Assembly (NCBI RefSeq): GCF_000739915.1
Contig: NZ_BBJT01000002.1
Span: forward strand, 558,001 to 622,000
Source: Paenibacillus chitinolyticus NBRC 15660
Lineage (GTDB): Bacteria; Bacillota; Bacilli; Paenibacillales; NBRC-103111
Direction of reading: 5' to 3'
Length of the DNA stretch: 64,000 nucleotides
In this document: positions 34,961 through 43,599 of the stretch, piece after piece
Layout: each line of letters opens with the position of its first letter
Position numbering within the stretch: the first letter of the stretch is position 1
The notes under the pieces: generated by a model
Seen by the model: only the letters and a program-made list of their open reading frames with translations
The model's database searches: none
Told to the model about the DNA's origin: nothing
Made by a program: the position numbers and the translations under genes

Positions 34961-36109
34961 TCAAAGCACAATTGCCGCGCCTTCCCTCCACTTTTCCATC
35001 CACATTTGAACGGAAACCTCGGGAAGCACGTCCATTTCCTTAAGCAGCGCACACAGCCGGTTGAATTGATCTTCTACAGCCTTACGGTCCCGGAGAGAAG
35101 CATACAGCTTCATCAGCGGGAAATAGCTGCCTTCGAAATGCGGGTATTTCTCCTGCATCCGGTTGTAAATCAGGATCGCTTCATTAACTTGGCCAAGACC
35201 GGCATAAAATTCTCCCAGTTTCCGTGCATGCTCGATCCACAAAATGCGCAGCCGCTGCCGCTCATTCTCCGCCCAGAGATAATCGCAATCCGCCAGAAAG
35301 TCTCCGGGATACAGATCCAGCACCTTGCGATGCTCCGCCGCATTGCCGGTATGAACGGCTTCCAGCCGAGTCAGATCCCGCTCCCATTCCTCGGAGTCGA
35401 TCCGGATGTCTCCGGCGTCCAGTATATACCCCTCTTTGATGTTCATACTCCGGATTCCGATATCCGTTCCCGTATCTTTTAACGCCTGCCGGATATGATA
35501 GATCGTGGTATACAGATGTGCGGACGCTTTCTTCGCCTCCAAATCCGGCCAGAACATCTCCTGCAGATCGCTTTTACGGACAGCCTGTCCACGGTGATGA
35601 ATCAAGTAGGCGAAGAGCTCCTGCGCTTTGGCCGTGCGCCATTTCAGCCTCTCTACGGTACCGTTCCGGCGTTCGAATTGTATCGTCTGCAGCAGACGAA
35701 TCCGCATGGAGCGGGACGAATCGTCCTCCCGGGCGCGGCGGAAGAACTGCGCTTTATCCGTAAGTCGCTGGACGGTTTTTAAGAGCCGTTCCTTGTGCAG
35801 CGGCTTCAACACATAATCGATAGCGTTCAAATCAAACGCGTGAACGGCGTATTTATCGTAGGCCGTTACAAATACGATGTCCAATTCCGGGCAAACCTCC
35901 TGCAGAAGCTCGGCCGCCTGTATCCCGGATTTACCTGGCAGATGTATATCAAGGAACGCTACATCCGGCTGCAGCCCTTCGGCCTTGGCTATCGCCTCGT
36001 CCGGGTCCGAATAGGAACCCGCCACCTCAATTCCGGGGATTGCTTCCAGCATGCGGTTCATCTGCAAAGCGGCAAGGGGCTCGTCTTCCAGAATTATCGC
36101 TTTTAACAT
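34961..36109 (-). CDS. Response regulator with BTAD output domain
   Basis: A 382-residue regulator. The receiver domain is at about 1-120 (acidic LEDEP at 7-11, phospho-acceptor Asp54 in AFLDIHLP, Lys in VLKPL). A winged-helix OmpR/SARP-like DNA-binding domain (about 150-240, LKWRTAKAQELFAYLIHHRG) and a bacterial transcriptional activator domain with TPR-like helices follow to the end. The ATG at 36109 has GGAGGGA upstream; the longer frame is rejected because the receiver domain begins right at this Met. It is divergent from the two-core hybrid kinase gene at 36361, the obvious partner. Target genes are unknown; the neighbouring adhesin/sortase pair is one candidate. Confidence 0.88.
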   Translation of the reverse strand: MLKAIILEDEPLAALQMNRMLEAIPGIEVAGSYSDPDEAIAKAEGLQPDVAFLDIHLPGKSGIQAAELLQEVCPELDIVFVTAYDKYAVHAFDLNAIDYVLKPLHKERLLKTVQRLTDKAQFFRRAREDDSSRSMRIRLLQTIQFERRNGTVERLKWRTAKAQELFAYLIHHRGQAVRKSDLQEMFWPDLEAKKASAHLYTTIYHIRQALKDTGTDIGIRSMNIKEGYILDAGDIRIDSEEWERDLTRLEAVHTGNAAEHRKVLDLYPGDFLADCDYLWAENERQRLRILWIEHARKLGEFYAGLGQVNEAILIYNRMQEKYPHFEGSYFPLMKLYASLRDRKAVEDQFNRLCALLKEMDVLPEVSVQMWMEKWREGAAIVL

Positions 36110-36360
36110 CTTCAGTCCCTCCGAATCAGACTCTATTCTTTCAAACGAACCTATGTATTTTATCGGACTTTTATCGTGTTGTGATAGATCGGCCTTCGGT
36201 CCAAATAACAAAGGGCAAAGGGCTTCGCACCTCTTCTCTACCATATCAGAAATAGAAGAGCCTTCCTACCTATTTTTATCGGGTCAAAAGAATTAGTTCG
36301 TATAGAAACGCGTTTTGAAATGAGAAAGGATTTTAAGAAAATTTGTAGAAATGCAACAGG

Positions 36361-39300
36361 ATGAAAACCTACAAATTCAGAGTGTTTATCTGGGTGTTTC
36401 TTTGTTTCCTTTCGCTCGGCGGACTGCGTCTGATCTGGTACCATATGACCTCCATCCCCGCTAACCCTCCGGCCGTTAAAGGAACGCTCAATTTGCAAAA
36501 CTGGGATTTTGCCGAAAACCCGCTGGTAACACTCAACGGCGAATGGGAATTTTATCCGAATCAACTGATTCCTGTCGAAAGCGGCTCGGCGGCACCAGTG
36601 GGGATGCAGGTTTTGCAGGTTCCCGGTTCCTGGGAACAGTCTTTTGCCGCGGAAGCGAAAGACAGCTACCGCTTCGGCAGTTACCGGCTGCGTGTGTCTC
36701 TTCCCCGTGATACGAAGCTGACATTCAGCATCCGTTTGCCCGATATCCGTTCGGCTTCCGCGGTGTACGTAAACGGTCAGCCTCTCCATCAAACCGGCCG
36801 GCCGGCAGAGACCGGCGATGGCTTCATCCCGGGCTACCGTCCCGCATCCGTCACCTTTACGGCGGACAGCGGCCAAGCGAATCTGATCATTCATGCGGCC
36901 AGTCCGTCCTATATGAAAGCCGGAGGCATTACGGGTTCGGTCCGTTTCGGCGAAAAGACCGCCCTGACGCGCACCGTCTGGATCGGTATCGGCTCGCAGC
37001 TTGCCATCGCCCTCGTCCTGCTGATTCACTCGGCCTATGCGGTGCTGCTTTATTTGATCGGCGCGCAGCGCAGATCCGTCCTCACATTTGCTGCGCTGGG
37101 CCTCTTTGCGGCGGTCGCCGTGCTTTCGGACAACGGCAAGCCTCTGGTCGTCTGGCTGAATATGGATTACGAAACCGCCACGAGAACGATATTGGTCGCC
37201 TACACGGGAATCGCCCTTTGCCTGATTCAGCTCGCGAGACTGTGGTTTCTCAAACAGACCGGCAAACGGATTTTCAGAATGCTTCAGTTGATTTATGTCT
37301 TGTACACCCTGTTCATTCTATTCGCGCCCGCTTATATGGTCTCCCGCTCCGCTTTCTTTTTAACGGTATCCGGCTTGGCTACGGATCTTGTCTTTCTTGT
37401 TCTTATGCTGAGAACGATAAAAAGAGAAAAGGAAGACGGCATTTTTTTGCTGCTCGGAATTGCGGCGGTCGTTTCCAACGTGTTCTGGGGCGCCCTAAGG
37501 CCGCTAACCGATCCGGAACCGGATTTTTATCCGCTTGACCTGTTTGCCGCTTTATTTGCGCTTGCCGCCTACTGGTTCAAACATTATTTCCGTACGTCCG
37601 CCAGAACGGCGGAGCTTGCCGAACGATTACAAAAGGAGGACAAACGGAAGGATGACTTCCTCGCCAACACGTCCCACGAACTGAGGAATCCGCTGCACGG
37701 AATTTTGAATATGGCTCAGACGGTTCTCCACACGGAACAGGACAAGCTTACGGAAGACAGCAGAAAAAACATGGAACTGCTCCTGACGGTCGGGCAGCGG
37801 ATGTCTCTGCTGCTCAATGATCTGCTGGACATCACGTTATTAAAAGAAAACCGCATCCGCCTGCAGCGGAAGAAGCTGAAAATCCAGTCCGTCGCGGGCG
37901 GCGTGGCGGATATGCTGCGTTATATGATCGGCGGCAAGCCCCTGGAACTGAAGCTGGATATTCCCGAAACATTTCCTCTCGTCATTGCGGATGAGAACAG
38001 GCTGACCCAGATCCTGTTTAATCTCGTCCACAACGCGATTAAATTTACGAACGAAGGGACGATCGCCATCGAAGCGCGGGTCTCGGACGGTCACGCCGAA
38101 ATCCGGATAGCAGACACGGGAATCGGCATGGACGGGCAGCAGTTGATCCGATTATTTCAGCCCTACGAGCAGGCCGATTCCGGGATTACCGCACCCGGCG
38201 GGGGGCTGGGTCTTGGTCTGGGCATCTGTAAAAACCTGGTGGAACTGCACGGGGGTGTACTCGAAGCTTCTTCCGTGCCCGGGCAGGGCAGTGTATTTTC
38301 TTTTACACTGCCTCTCGCGGAGCCGTTCCGGGCCGCCGCCTATCCGGGCGAAGCGGACATAAGCGCTCCCTCCGGAAACGCCGTCCTGTCCGCCGCTCCC
38401 TTGGCGGCCGCTGAAGAAGAACTCACCGCAGCCGGCCCGACCGGACAGGTCGCGCACACCGCCCGGCAAGAAGAAGCCGAACGGCCGGAGAAGCTCCCGA
38501 ATATTCTTGTCGTCGACGACGATCCGGTCAATCTGGCGGTGCTTCGCAACCTGCTGGCATCCGAAGGCTACCGCGTCGAAACGGCAGCAAGCGGCAGAGA
38601 AGCTCTGTCCCGGTTGGACGGAACCGGCTGGGACCTTGTCATCAGCGACGTCATGATGCCTCTTATGTCCGGGTACGAACTGAGCCGGATCATCCGCGGC
38701 ATGTATGCGCCGGCCGAGCTGCCCGTCCTCCTGCTTACGGCGCGCAGCGGCCCGCAAGATAGTACGGCAGGCTTTCAGGCGGGCGCGAACGATTATGTCA
38801 CGAAGCCGGTGGAAGCTTACGACCTGAAGGCGCGGGTCCGCTCCCTGATCGGGCTCAAACTGTCGGTAGAAGAACGGCTGCGCATGGAAGCCGCTTGGCT
38901 GCAGGCTCAAATCAAGCCGCATTTTTTCTTCAACACGATAAACTCCATCTCCATCCTCAGCGAGATCGACCCGGCAAAAATGAGAGCGCTTCTGGAGGAA
39001 TTTTCCGCTTACTTGCAAAACAGCTTCGACTTTCAAAATTCGGAGCAGCTTATTCCTCTTCAGAGAGAGCTCGAGCTTGTCCGCTCCTATCTCGCCATAG
39101 AAACCGTCCGTCACGGACACAGACTGGACATTCACTGGGAGATCGCCGACATTCCCGGGCTCAGACTTCCGCCTCTATCCATTCAGCCGCTGGTTGAAAA
39201 TGCGCTTATCCACGGCGTGCTTGAGAAAAAGTCGGGAGGCGTTATCCGGATCGAAGTGAAGAGCCGCGAAAACGGGACGGAAGTCCGTGTCACGGACAAC

Positions 39301-39483
39301 GGCACGGGGATGGACCCGGCAACCCTGGAGAAGCTCAAGAGCCTCCACGCCGGAGAAGAACGCCGGGGAATCGGACTGGCGAACACCGACCGCCGGCTGC
39401 GGCATATGTACGGCGCGGGATTGACGCTCGAAAGCTCTCCCGGTCTCGGGACCGCCGTTTCTTTCTTCATTCCCGACAATTGA
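36361..39483 (+). CDS. Hybrid sensor kinase with 7TM-DISM sensor, two kinase cores and a receiver
   Basis: A 1040-residue protein. It has an N-terminal helix, an extracellular beta-rich DISMED2-like domain (about 40-195), seven membrane helices (about 205-410, 7TMR-DISM type), a classical HisKA domain with His439 in TSHELRNPLHG, a HATPase domain (DTGIGM, GGGLGLGLGI), a linker and a receiver domain with Asp763 in VISDVMMP. A second kinase core of the LytS/YesM kind follows, with His854 in IKPHFFFNT, plus a second HATPase domain (VENALIHGV, TDNGTGM). Two autophosphorylation cores of different classes in one chain is an elaborate phosphorelay design. The binding site before the ATG is weak. The divergent REC-BTAD regulator is its likely target. 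Confidence 0.9.
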   Translation: MKTYKFRVFIWVFLCFLSLGGLRLIWYHMTSIPANPPAVKGTLNLQNWDFAENPLVTLNGEWEFYPNQLIPVESGSAAPVGMQVLQVPGSWEQSFAAEAKDSYRFGSYRLRVSLPRDTKLTFSIRLPDIRSASAVYVNGQPLHQTGRPAETGDGFIPGYRPASVTFTADSGQANLIIHAASPSYMKAGGITGSVRFGEKTALTRTVWIGIGSQLAIALVLLIHSAYAVLLYLIGAQRRSVLTFAALGLFAAVAVLSDNGKPLVVWLNMDYETATRTILVAYTGIALCLIQLARLWFLKQTGKRIFRMLQLIYVLYTLFILFAPAYMVSRSAFFLTVSGLATDLVFLVLMLRTIKREKEDGIFLLLGIAAVVSNVFWGALRPLTDPEPDFYPLDLFAALFALAAYWFKHYFRTSARTAELAERLQKEDKRKDDFLANTSHELRNPLHGILNMAQTVLHTEQDKLTEDSRKNMELLLTVGQRMSLLLNDLLDITLLKENRIRLQRKKLKIQSVAGGVADMLRYMIGGKPLELKLDIPETFPLVIADENRLTQILFNLVHNAIKFTNEGTIAIEARVSDGHAEIRIADTGIGMDGQQLIRLFQPYEQADSGITAPGGGLGLGLGICKNLVELHGGVLEASSVPGQGSVFSFTLPLAEPFRAAAYPGEADISAPSGNAVLSAAPLAAAEEELTAAGPTGQVAHTARQEEAERPEKLPNILVVDDDPVNLAVLRNLLASEGYRVETAASGREALSRLDGTGWDLVISDVMMPLMSGYELSRIIRGMYAPAELPVLLLTARSGPQDSTAGFQAGANDYVTKPVEAYDLKARVRSLIGLKLSVEERLRMEAAWLQAQIKPHFFFNTINSISILSEIDPAKMRALLEEFSAYLQNSFDFQNSEQLIPLQRELELVRSYLAIETVRHGHRLDIHWEIADIPGLRLPPLSIQPLVENALIHGVLEKKSGGVIRIEVKSRENGTEVRVTDNGTGMDPATLEKLKSLHAGEERRGIGLANTDRRLRHMYGAGLTLESSPGLGTAVSFFIPDN

Positions 39484-39519
39484 ATGTCAGGCGACAGCTT
39501 GCAGCCGCGCAAACAACAG

Positions 39520-39555
39520 AAAAACTCAGTCTCTCCGAGGAGTGACTGAGTTTTT
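39520..39555. terminator. Bidirectional terminator between kinase and DUF606 genes
   Basis: AAAAACTCAGTC pairs perfectly with GACTGAGTTTTT across 12 bases, with T runs in both directions. It serves the convergent genes ending at 39483 and 39580. Confidence 0.9.
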
Positions 39556-39579
39556 CCTTTTTGTCTTCCCGCACATTCG

Positions 39580-40065
39580 TCAGTCCGGCAATCCCTGCGG
39601 CGCCTTGGCCGCGGACGGCTCGGCTCCTTGCCTGCCGCCGAACTTGAACAGCACGATTCCGGCGACGATGACCAGCACACCGATCAGCTTGTTCGACGTA
39701 AACGGCACCGTCTCCAGCCCCAGCCACCCTAGCGAGTCCCAAAGCAGGGCAAAACTGAGCTGCGCCGTCAGCACGATTGAAATGGCATATGTCGGGCCCA
39801 GAAGCTTCATTCCCTGTACGAGGCAGATGACGACGCCGACACCGATCATGCCGCTCACCCAATACCATGGATGCATGTTTTGCAAGGCGAACGTCTGCTT
39901 TCCTTCCACCAGCAGACTGATGGTTAACGAAGCCAGGAACCCCATTCCCAACACCAGGGTCGTCGTTGCCCAAGATCCCGTCCGCTCATTTACTTTGCTG
40001 TTGAAAACCGTCTGCAGGCTGACCAGCGAACCGGCCAGAACCGCCAGCATTAATCCCAGTATCAT
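39580..40065 (-). CDS. DUF606 (YdcZ-like) small DMT transporter, second copy
   Basis: A 161-residue protein with five hydrophobic helices. The N-terminal half contains QTVFNSKVNERTGSW and the C-terminal half YAISIVLTAQLSFALLWDSLGWLG, the typical DUF606 pattern; related five-helix DMT proteins act as paired subunits. It is the last gene of a three-gene unit: DUF606, Crp-type regulator, DUF606. A polar tail (GGRQGAEPSAAKAPQGLPD) follows the last helix. Substrate unknown; multidrug or metabolite export is usual for DMT proteins. Confidence 0.85.
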   Translation of the reverse strand: MILGLMLAVLAGSLVSLQTVFNSKVNERTGSWATTTLVLGMGFLASLTISLLVEGKQTFALQNMHPWYWVSGMIGVGVVICLVQGMKLLGPTYAISIVLTAQLSFALLWDSLGWLGLETVPFTSNKLIGVLVIVAGIVLFKFGGRQGAEPSAAKAPQGLPD

Positions 40066-40135
40066 GGTTGGTTCCCCTTCTCTCTATAAATAAATAACGC
40101 TATTTCCCCTACACGAGGAGAACCGCTAAGCTCTA

Positions 40136-40834
40136 TCACTCATAAATATTGTGACCGGCCAGCGCGCTCAGCCCTTCCCGGTCCTTAATCGTAATAAACC
40201 CTCTCGTGCGCTGAAGCAGCCCTTCGCTGCAAAACTTTTGGATCACCCTGTTCAGATGCCTGTAGCTGGTTCCGATCAAATTAGCCGCATCCATGAGGTG
40301 AGTCGTACTCAGCTGCCCCCGGACCAGATTATCCGATTCATCGCAAAAAACCGACAGCAAGTAGCTGGCGAGCCGAACTTCTACCGGATACATCAAATTA
40401 AAACTGGAGAAATTCGAGTCGATGTAAAACTTCTGCGTAATAATCTCCAGCAAAAACCTCAGCAGCGGAGCGTGGTCGTTCCCGTATTTTTTGAGCCAGC
40501 GGTAGTGAATTCCGATCATGTGAACCGGCGATACGGCTTCAACCGTGTTCACGATATCGCTTCCTCGTATATATTCAATATCCCCGATTATTTCAACCGG
40601 CGTCTTGAAGCAAAGAATCAGCGTTTTGCCTTCCGCGGAGGACGTGTAAATTTTGATTTTCCCTTTAACCAGCACATACAAATAGTGGGCCGGCTCGCCC
40701 CTGGAACAGATCATCTCTCCCTGCTCGAAGCTGAACAGAGACAAATGAGGGTTCAAGGCTTCATTAAAAACCGTTTCCAGCCGGTGTTCCCGCAAATAAC
40801 GGGACAACAGCTCCCGGTCCTGAATTTCTTTCAT
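40136..40834 (-). CDS. Crp/Fnr-family transcriptional regulator
   Basis: A 232-residue protein with an N-terminal cyclic-nucleotide-binding-type beta-barrel (about 25-130, FEQGEMICSRGEPAHYLYVLVKGKIKIY) and a C-terminal winged helix (LMDAANLIGTSYRHLNRVIQKFCSEGLL). The cysteine cluster of oxygen-sensing Fnr is absent, so it probably binds a small ligand. It sits between two DUF606 transporter genes in the same direction and probably controls that operon through the AGGACATATGTCCT palindrome upstream; the latter is inference. Confidence 0.9.
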   Translation of the reverse strand: MKEIQDRELLSRYLREHRLETVFNEALNPHLSLFSFEQGEMICSRGEPAHYLYVLVKGKIKIYTSSAEGKTLILCFKTPVEIIGDIEYIRGSDIVNTVEAVSPVHMIGIHYRWLKKYGNDHAPLLRFLLEIITQKFYIDSNFSSFNLMYPVEVRLASYLLSVFCDESDNLVRGQLSTTHLMDAANLIGTSYRHLNRVIQKFCSEGLLQRTRGFITIKDREGLSALAGHNIYE

Positions 40835-40886
40835 TGCGGGTCCACCTCCAGCCTTTTCCTTATCCTGTCCCCGAATCCATATCCTA

Positions 40887-41312
40887 TCACAGTTTCAGGA
40901 TCACGACACCCGCGATCATTAACCCGATGCCGATGAACTGCGGCAGCTTCATTTTCTGTTTGGCGACGCCGAACCATCCGTTGATATCCACGAGAAAAGT
41001 AAGGCTGAGCTGAGCGATCAGCAGCGCGGCAATCGTAAACGTAACCCCGATTTTCTGAATGGCCGTGACCTCGCTGAAAATGATGACCGCCCCCAGTGCG
41101 CCTCCGATCAGATAAAGCGGCTTAATCCCCTTGAAACTTCGCAGGCTGCCGTCCCGCACAAAAAGCAGGATAACCAGCGCAATCAGAAAGCCCGTCAGTT
41201 GGGTTATCGTAGCGGCCTGCCACGTGCCGATATCATGGCTAATGCGCGCATTGGCGACGCCCTGCAGCGTAATGCATGCCCCGCCTAAAAATGCGAATAA
41301 AATCCCTTTCAT
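40887..41312 (-). CDS. DUF606 (YdcZ-like) small DMT transporter, first copy
   Basis: A 141-residue five-helix membrane protein (GGACITLQGVANARISHDIGTW near the N-terminus, FTIAALLIAQLSLTFLVDINGWFG in the second half). It is clearly related to the protein encoded at 39580-40065 but shorter and diverged. GAAGGAGACGG upstream provides the binding site. First gene of the operon; together the two proteins may form an antiparallel heterodimer, as in small DMT pairs. Confidence 0.85.
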   Translation of the reverse strand: MKGILFAFLGGACITLQGVANARISHDIGTWQAATITQLTGFLIALVILLFVRDGSLRSFKGIKPLYLIGGALGAVIIFSEVTAIQKIGVTFTIAALLIAQLSLTFLVDINGWFGVAKQKMKLPQFIGIGLMIAGVVILKL

Positions 41313-41375
41313 TGCGGCCGTCTCCTTCGCTTAGAACTTCTTTCTTATTAAATCCCAGCCGCAGGCGTGCAGAAA

Positions 41376-41389
41376 AGGACATATGTCCT
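41376..41389. promoter_or_regulatory. Perfect palindrome AGGACATATGTCCT, candidate Crp-type operator
   Basis: A 14-base perfect palindrome 64 bases upstream of the first DUF606 gene. A TATACA-like -10 (minus strand) lies at about 41396-41401, so the palindrome would cover the transcription start, a repressor position. The operon encodes a Crp/Fnr-type regulator. Confidence 0.5.
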
Positions 41390-41445
41390 GAATGTGTATA
41401 AAATGCTTCCATCGAACGCTTCCAAGTTCGCCGGAATCCCGAAAA

Positions 41446-41475
41446 AATAACCGGCCTCTCGGGAGGCCGGTTATT
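41446..41475 (-). terminator. Rho-independent terminator of acsA
   Basis: AATAACCGGCCTC pairs perfectly with GAGGCCGGTTATT around a four-base loop; on the minus strand six T follow. Confidence 0.88.
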
Positions 41476-41599
41476 CGGGTGCTGCTTTAAAGCAGCAGTG
41501 TGCAGAGACCTGCATATTGGACCGTCTGCTTAACTGACAGCAGTGGGCTTAGTCATTCCTTCGCAAGTTCCGGAGAAAGCAAGCGAACGGAGATGATGA

Positions 41600-43342
41600 T
41601 TAATCTTCCAGTGTAGACAGGTCGCCGGTAGGCAGTCCCAGTTCCCACGCCTTCAGAACGCGGCGCATAATTTTGCCGGAGCGCGTCTTCGGAAGCTTGT
41701 CGCGGAACTCGATTTCGCGTGGAGCCGCGTGGGCCGCGAGGCCTTTTTTGACAAACTGCTGAATTTCTTTGATCAATTCCTCGGAAGGCTCGTAGCCGTC
41801 CCGCAGCGCGATAAACGCTTTAATAATTTCGCCGCGCACCGGGTCCGGCTTGCCGATTACACCCGCTTCCGCAACGGCCGGATGTTCCACCAGCTTGCTC
41901 TCGACTTCGAAAGGCCCGACACGTTCGCCGGACGTGTTGATCACATCGTCTACGCGGCCCTGGAACCAGAAGTATCCTTCCTCGTCCTTGTAAGCGGAGT
42001 CGCCGGAAATGTACCACGGCTTCAGCCGGTAGTACTCGTCGTATTTCGCGGGATTGTTCCAGATGAGGCGCATCATGGAAGGCCACGGAGCGCGTACCGC
42101 AAGGTTGCCCATCCGGTTCGGCGGCAGCTCGTTGCCCTGATCGTCGACGATGGCCGCGTAAACGCCCGGAATCGGCTTGCCCATGGAGCCGGGCTTAATC
42201 GGCATCGCCGGATAGTTGCAGATAACCTGCGCGCCGGTTTCCGTCATCCACCACGTATCGTGAATGCGTTTGCCGAATACTTTCATGCCCCAGCGTACCA
42301 CCTCGGGATTAAGAGGCTCGCCCACGGACAGGATGTGGCGCACAGAGGACAGATCGAACTGCTTGAGGAGATCGTCGCCCGCCGCCATCAGCAGCCGGAA
42401 AGCTGTCGGAGCCCAGTACCACACCGTGACTTTGTAGGTTTCGAGCGTCTGGTAGCTGTCATTCGCCGAGAAGCGGCCGCCGCGTACAAGCGAAGTCGTC
42501 CCGTTCAGCCAAGGCGCCCACATTCCGTATACGGTTCCCGTTACCCAGCCGGGATCGGCGCAGCACCAGTAAATATCGTCCGGCTGGAGATCCAGGACCG
42601 TTTTGGCGGTATGAAGATGCTGGATCATCGCGTTATGGACGTGCAGAACCCCTTTCGGTTTGCCGGTAGAGCCGGATGTGTAATGCAGCTGCATGCCGTC
42701 TTCCAGTCCGACCCATTCGATTTCCAGCTGATCGGACGCTTTTGCCATCAGATCATCGTAAGAAATCTCTCTGTCGCCGGGCTCGCTGTTCTCGCCGACC
42801 ACGATGACATGCTTGAGCGCGGGCAGCTCGGAAACGGGAATGCGATCCTTAAGCGCTGGGGTTGTGACAATGGCCACGGCTTCGGAATCCAGAAGCCGGT
42901 CCTTCACGGCCGCTTCCATAAAAGCTTCGAACAGCGGGCCTACGATCGCCCCGATTTTTACAGCCCCGATATAAGCGGTATACAGCTCCGGAGAACGCGG
43001 CATAAACACGAAAATGCGATCTCCTTTGCCGATGCCGAGAGACCGCAGAGCATGTCCGAATTTGTCGGAAAGGGTTTTCATTTGTGCAAACGTATACGAT
43101 TCATTCCGTGCCGCGTCCGTGTAAATAAGCGCCGTTTTGTCCCCCCGGCCTTCCTCCACATGGCGGTCGAGCGCCTCGTAAGCGATATTTACTTTTCCCG
43201 TGCGGGACCACGTAAATTCCTTCTCCACATCCGCCCAGTCGAAATTGGCGTACGCCTCTTCATAATCGGTCAGATTATTACCCTTTGTAAGAACCGGTAT
43301 GATTTCCTGCTCTTCCGTTTGCATCGTCATCCTTGCACTCAT
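41600..43342 (-). CDS. acsA: Acetyl-coenzyme A synthetase
   Basis: A 580-residue AMP-forming acyl-CoA synthetase of the AcsA type. The P-loop-like motif YTSGSTGKPKG, the DTWWMTETG motif, the YWFQGRVDDVI hinge region and the catalytic Lys557 in TRSGKIMRR are all visible. It converts acetate, ATP and CoA to acetyl-CoA in the cytoplasm; Lys acetylation commonly regulates this family. The annotated ATG at 43342 abuts GGGAGG, while ATG 43330 has that site at a better distance, so the true start may be four codons later. A SigA-type promoter is visible upstream. Confidence 0.93.
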   Translation of the reverse strand: MSARMTMQTEEQEIIPVLTKGNNLTDYEEAYANFDWADVEKEFTWSRTGKVNIAYEALDRHVEEGRGDKTALIYTDAARNESYTFAQMKTLSDKFGHALRSLGIGKGDRIFVFMPRSPELYTAYIGAVKIGAIVGPLFEAFMEAAVKDRLLDSEAVAIVTTPALKDRIPVSELPALKHVIVVGENSEPGDREISYDDLMAKASDQLEIEWVGLEDGMQLHYTSGSTGKPKGVLHVHNAMIQHLHTAKTVLDLQPDDIYWCCADPGWVTGTVYGMWAPWLNGTTSLVRGGRFSANDSYQTLETYKVTVWYWAPTAFRLLMAAGDDLLKQFDLSSVRHILSVGEPLNPEVVRWGMKVFGKRIHDTWWMTETGAQVICNYPAMPIKPGSMGKPIPGVYAAIVDDQGNELPPNRMGNLAVRAPWPSMMRLIWNNPAKYDEYYRLKPWYISGDSAYKDEEGYFWFQGRVDDVINTSGERVGPFEVESKLVEHPAVAEAGVIGKPDPVRGEIIKAFIALRDGYEPSEELIKEIQQFVKKGLAAHAAPREIEFRDKLPKTRSGKIMRRVLKAWELGLPTGDLSTLED

Positions 43343-43403
43343 CCTCCCATTCTCTTTCCCGATTTCAATTTGTAATTTATCCTAATAAATTCCATCGGAA
43401 TTG

Positions 43404-43432
43404 ATTATATCTTACATTCACGGACACGACAA
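43404..43432 (-). promoter_or_regulatory. SigA-type promoter of acsA
   Basis: On the minus strand TTGTCG, 17 bases, TATAAT, about 60 bases upstream of the start codon. Confidence 0.65.
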
Positions 43433-43519
43433 TAAAAAACAGACGAAGAACCGGCTTTTTATCCGGAGGAAATCGGCCGGTTTTGTATCCGGTCGGACCC
43501 CGCCTGTCTCCTTTTTTTT

Positions 43520-43548
43520 TTGACAATGATAATCATTATCAATATAAT
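43520..43548 (+). promoter_or_regulatory. Consensus SigA promoter with embedded Fur box
   Basis: TTGACA at 43520-43525, exactly 17 bases, TATAAT at 43543-43548: a full consensus promoter. The spacer holds the perfect Fur box at 43527-43541, so Fur binding would physically exclude RNA polymerase. Confidence 0.92.
43527..43541. promoter_or_regulatory. Perfect 7-1-7 Fur box
   Basis: TGATAATCATTATCA, identical to the box at 25885-25899 and lying inside the promoter spacer of the binding-protein gene. Confidence 0.93.
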
Positions 43549-43599
43549 GTTCTTTGGAAAAGCTATCCTTACAACCTACATCTATGGAGGAATTTTACC

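Noticed and set aside
41729-43375. 548-codon plus-strand frame opposite acsA
   Set aside because: It is the complement of a well-conserved gene in GC-rich DNA, without protein-family features of its own.
43449-43482. AACCGGC/GCCGGTT stem between acsA and the orphan binding protein as a riboswitch or terminator
   Set aside because: Stem is short with a long loop and only four T; it lies upstream of the mapped promoter at 43520 and matches no riboswitch I know.
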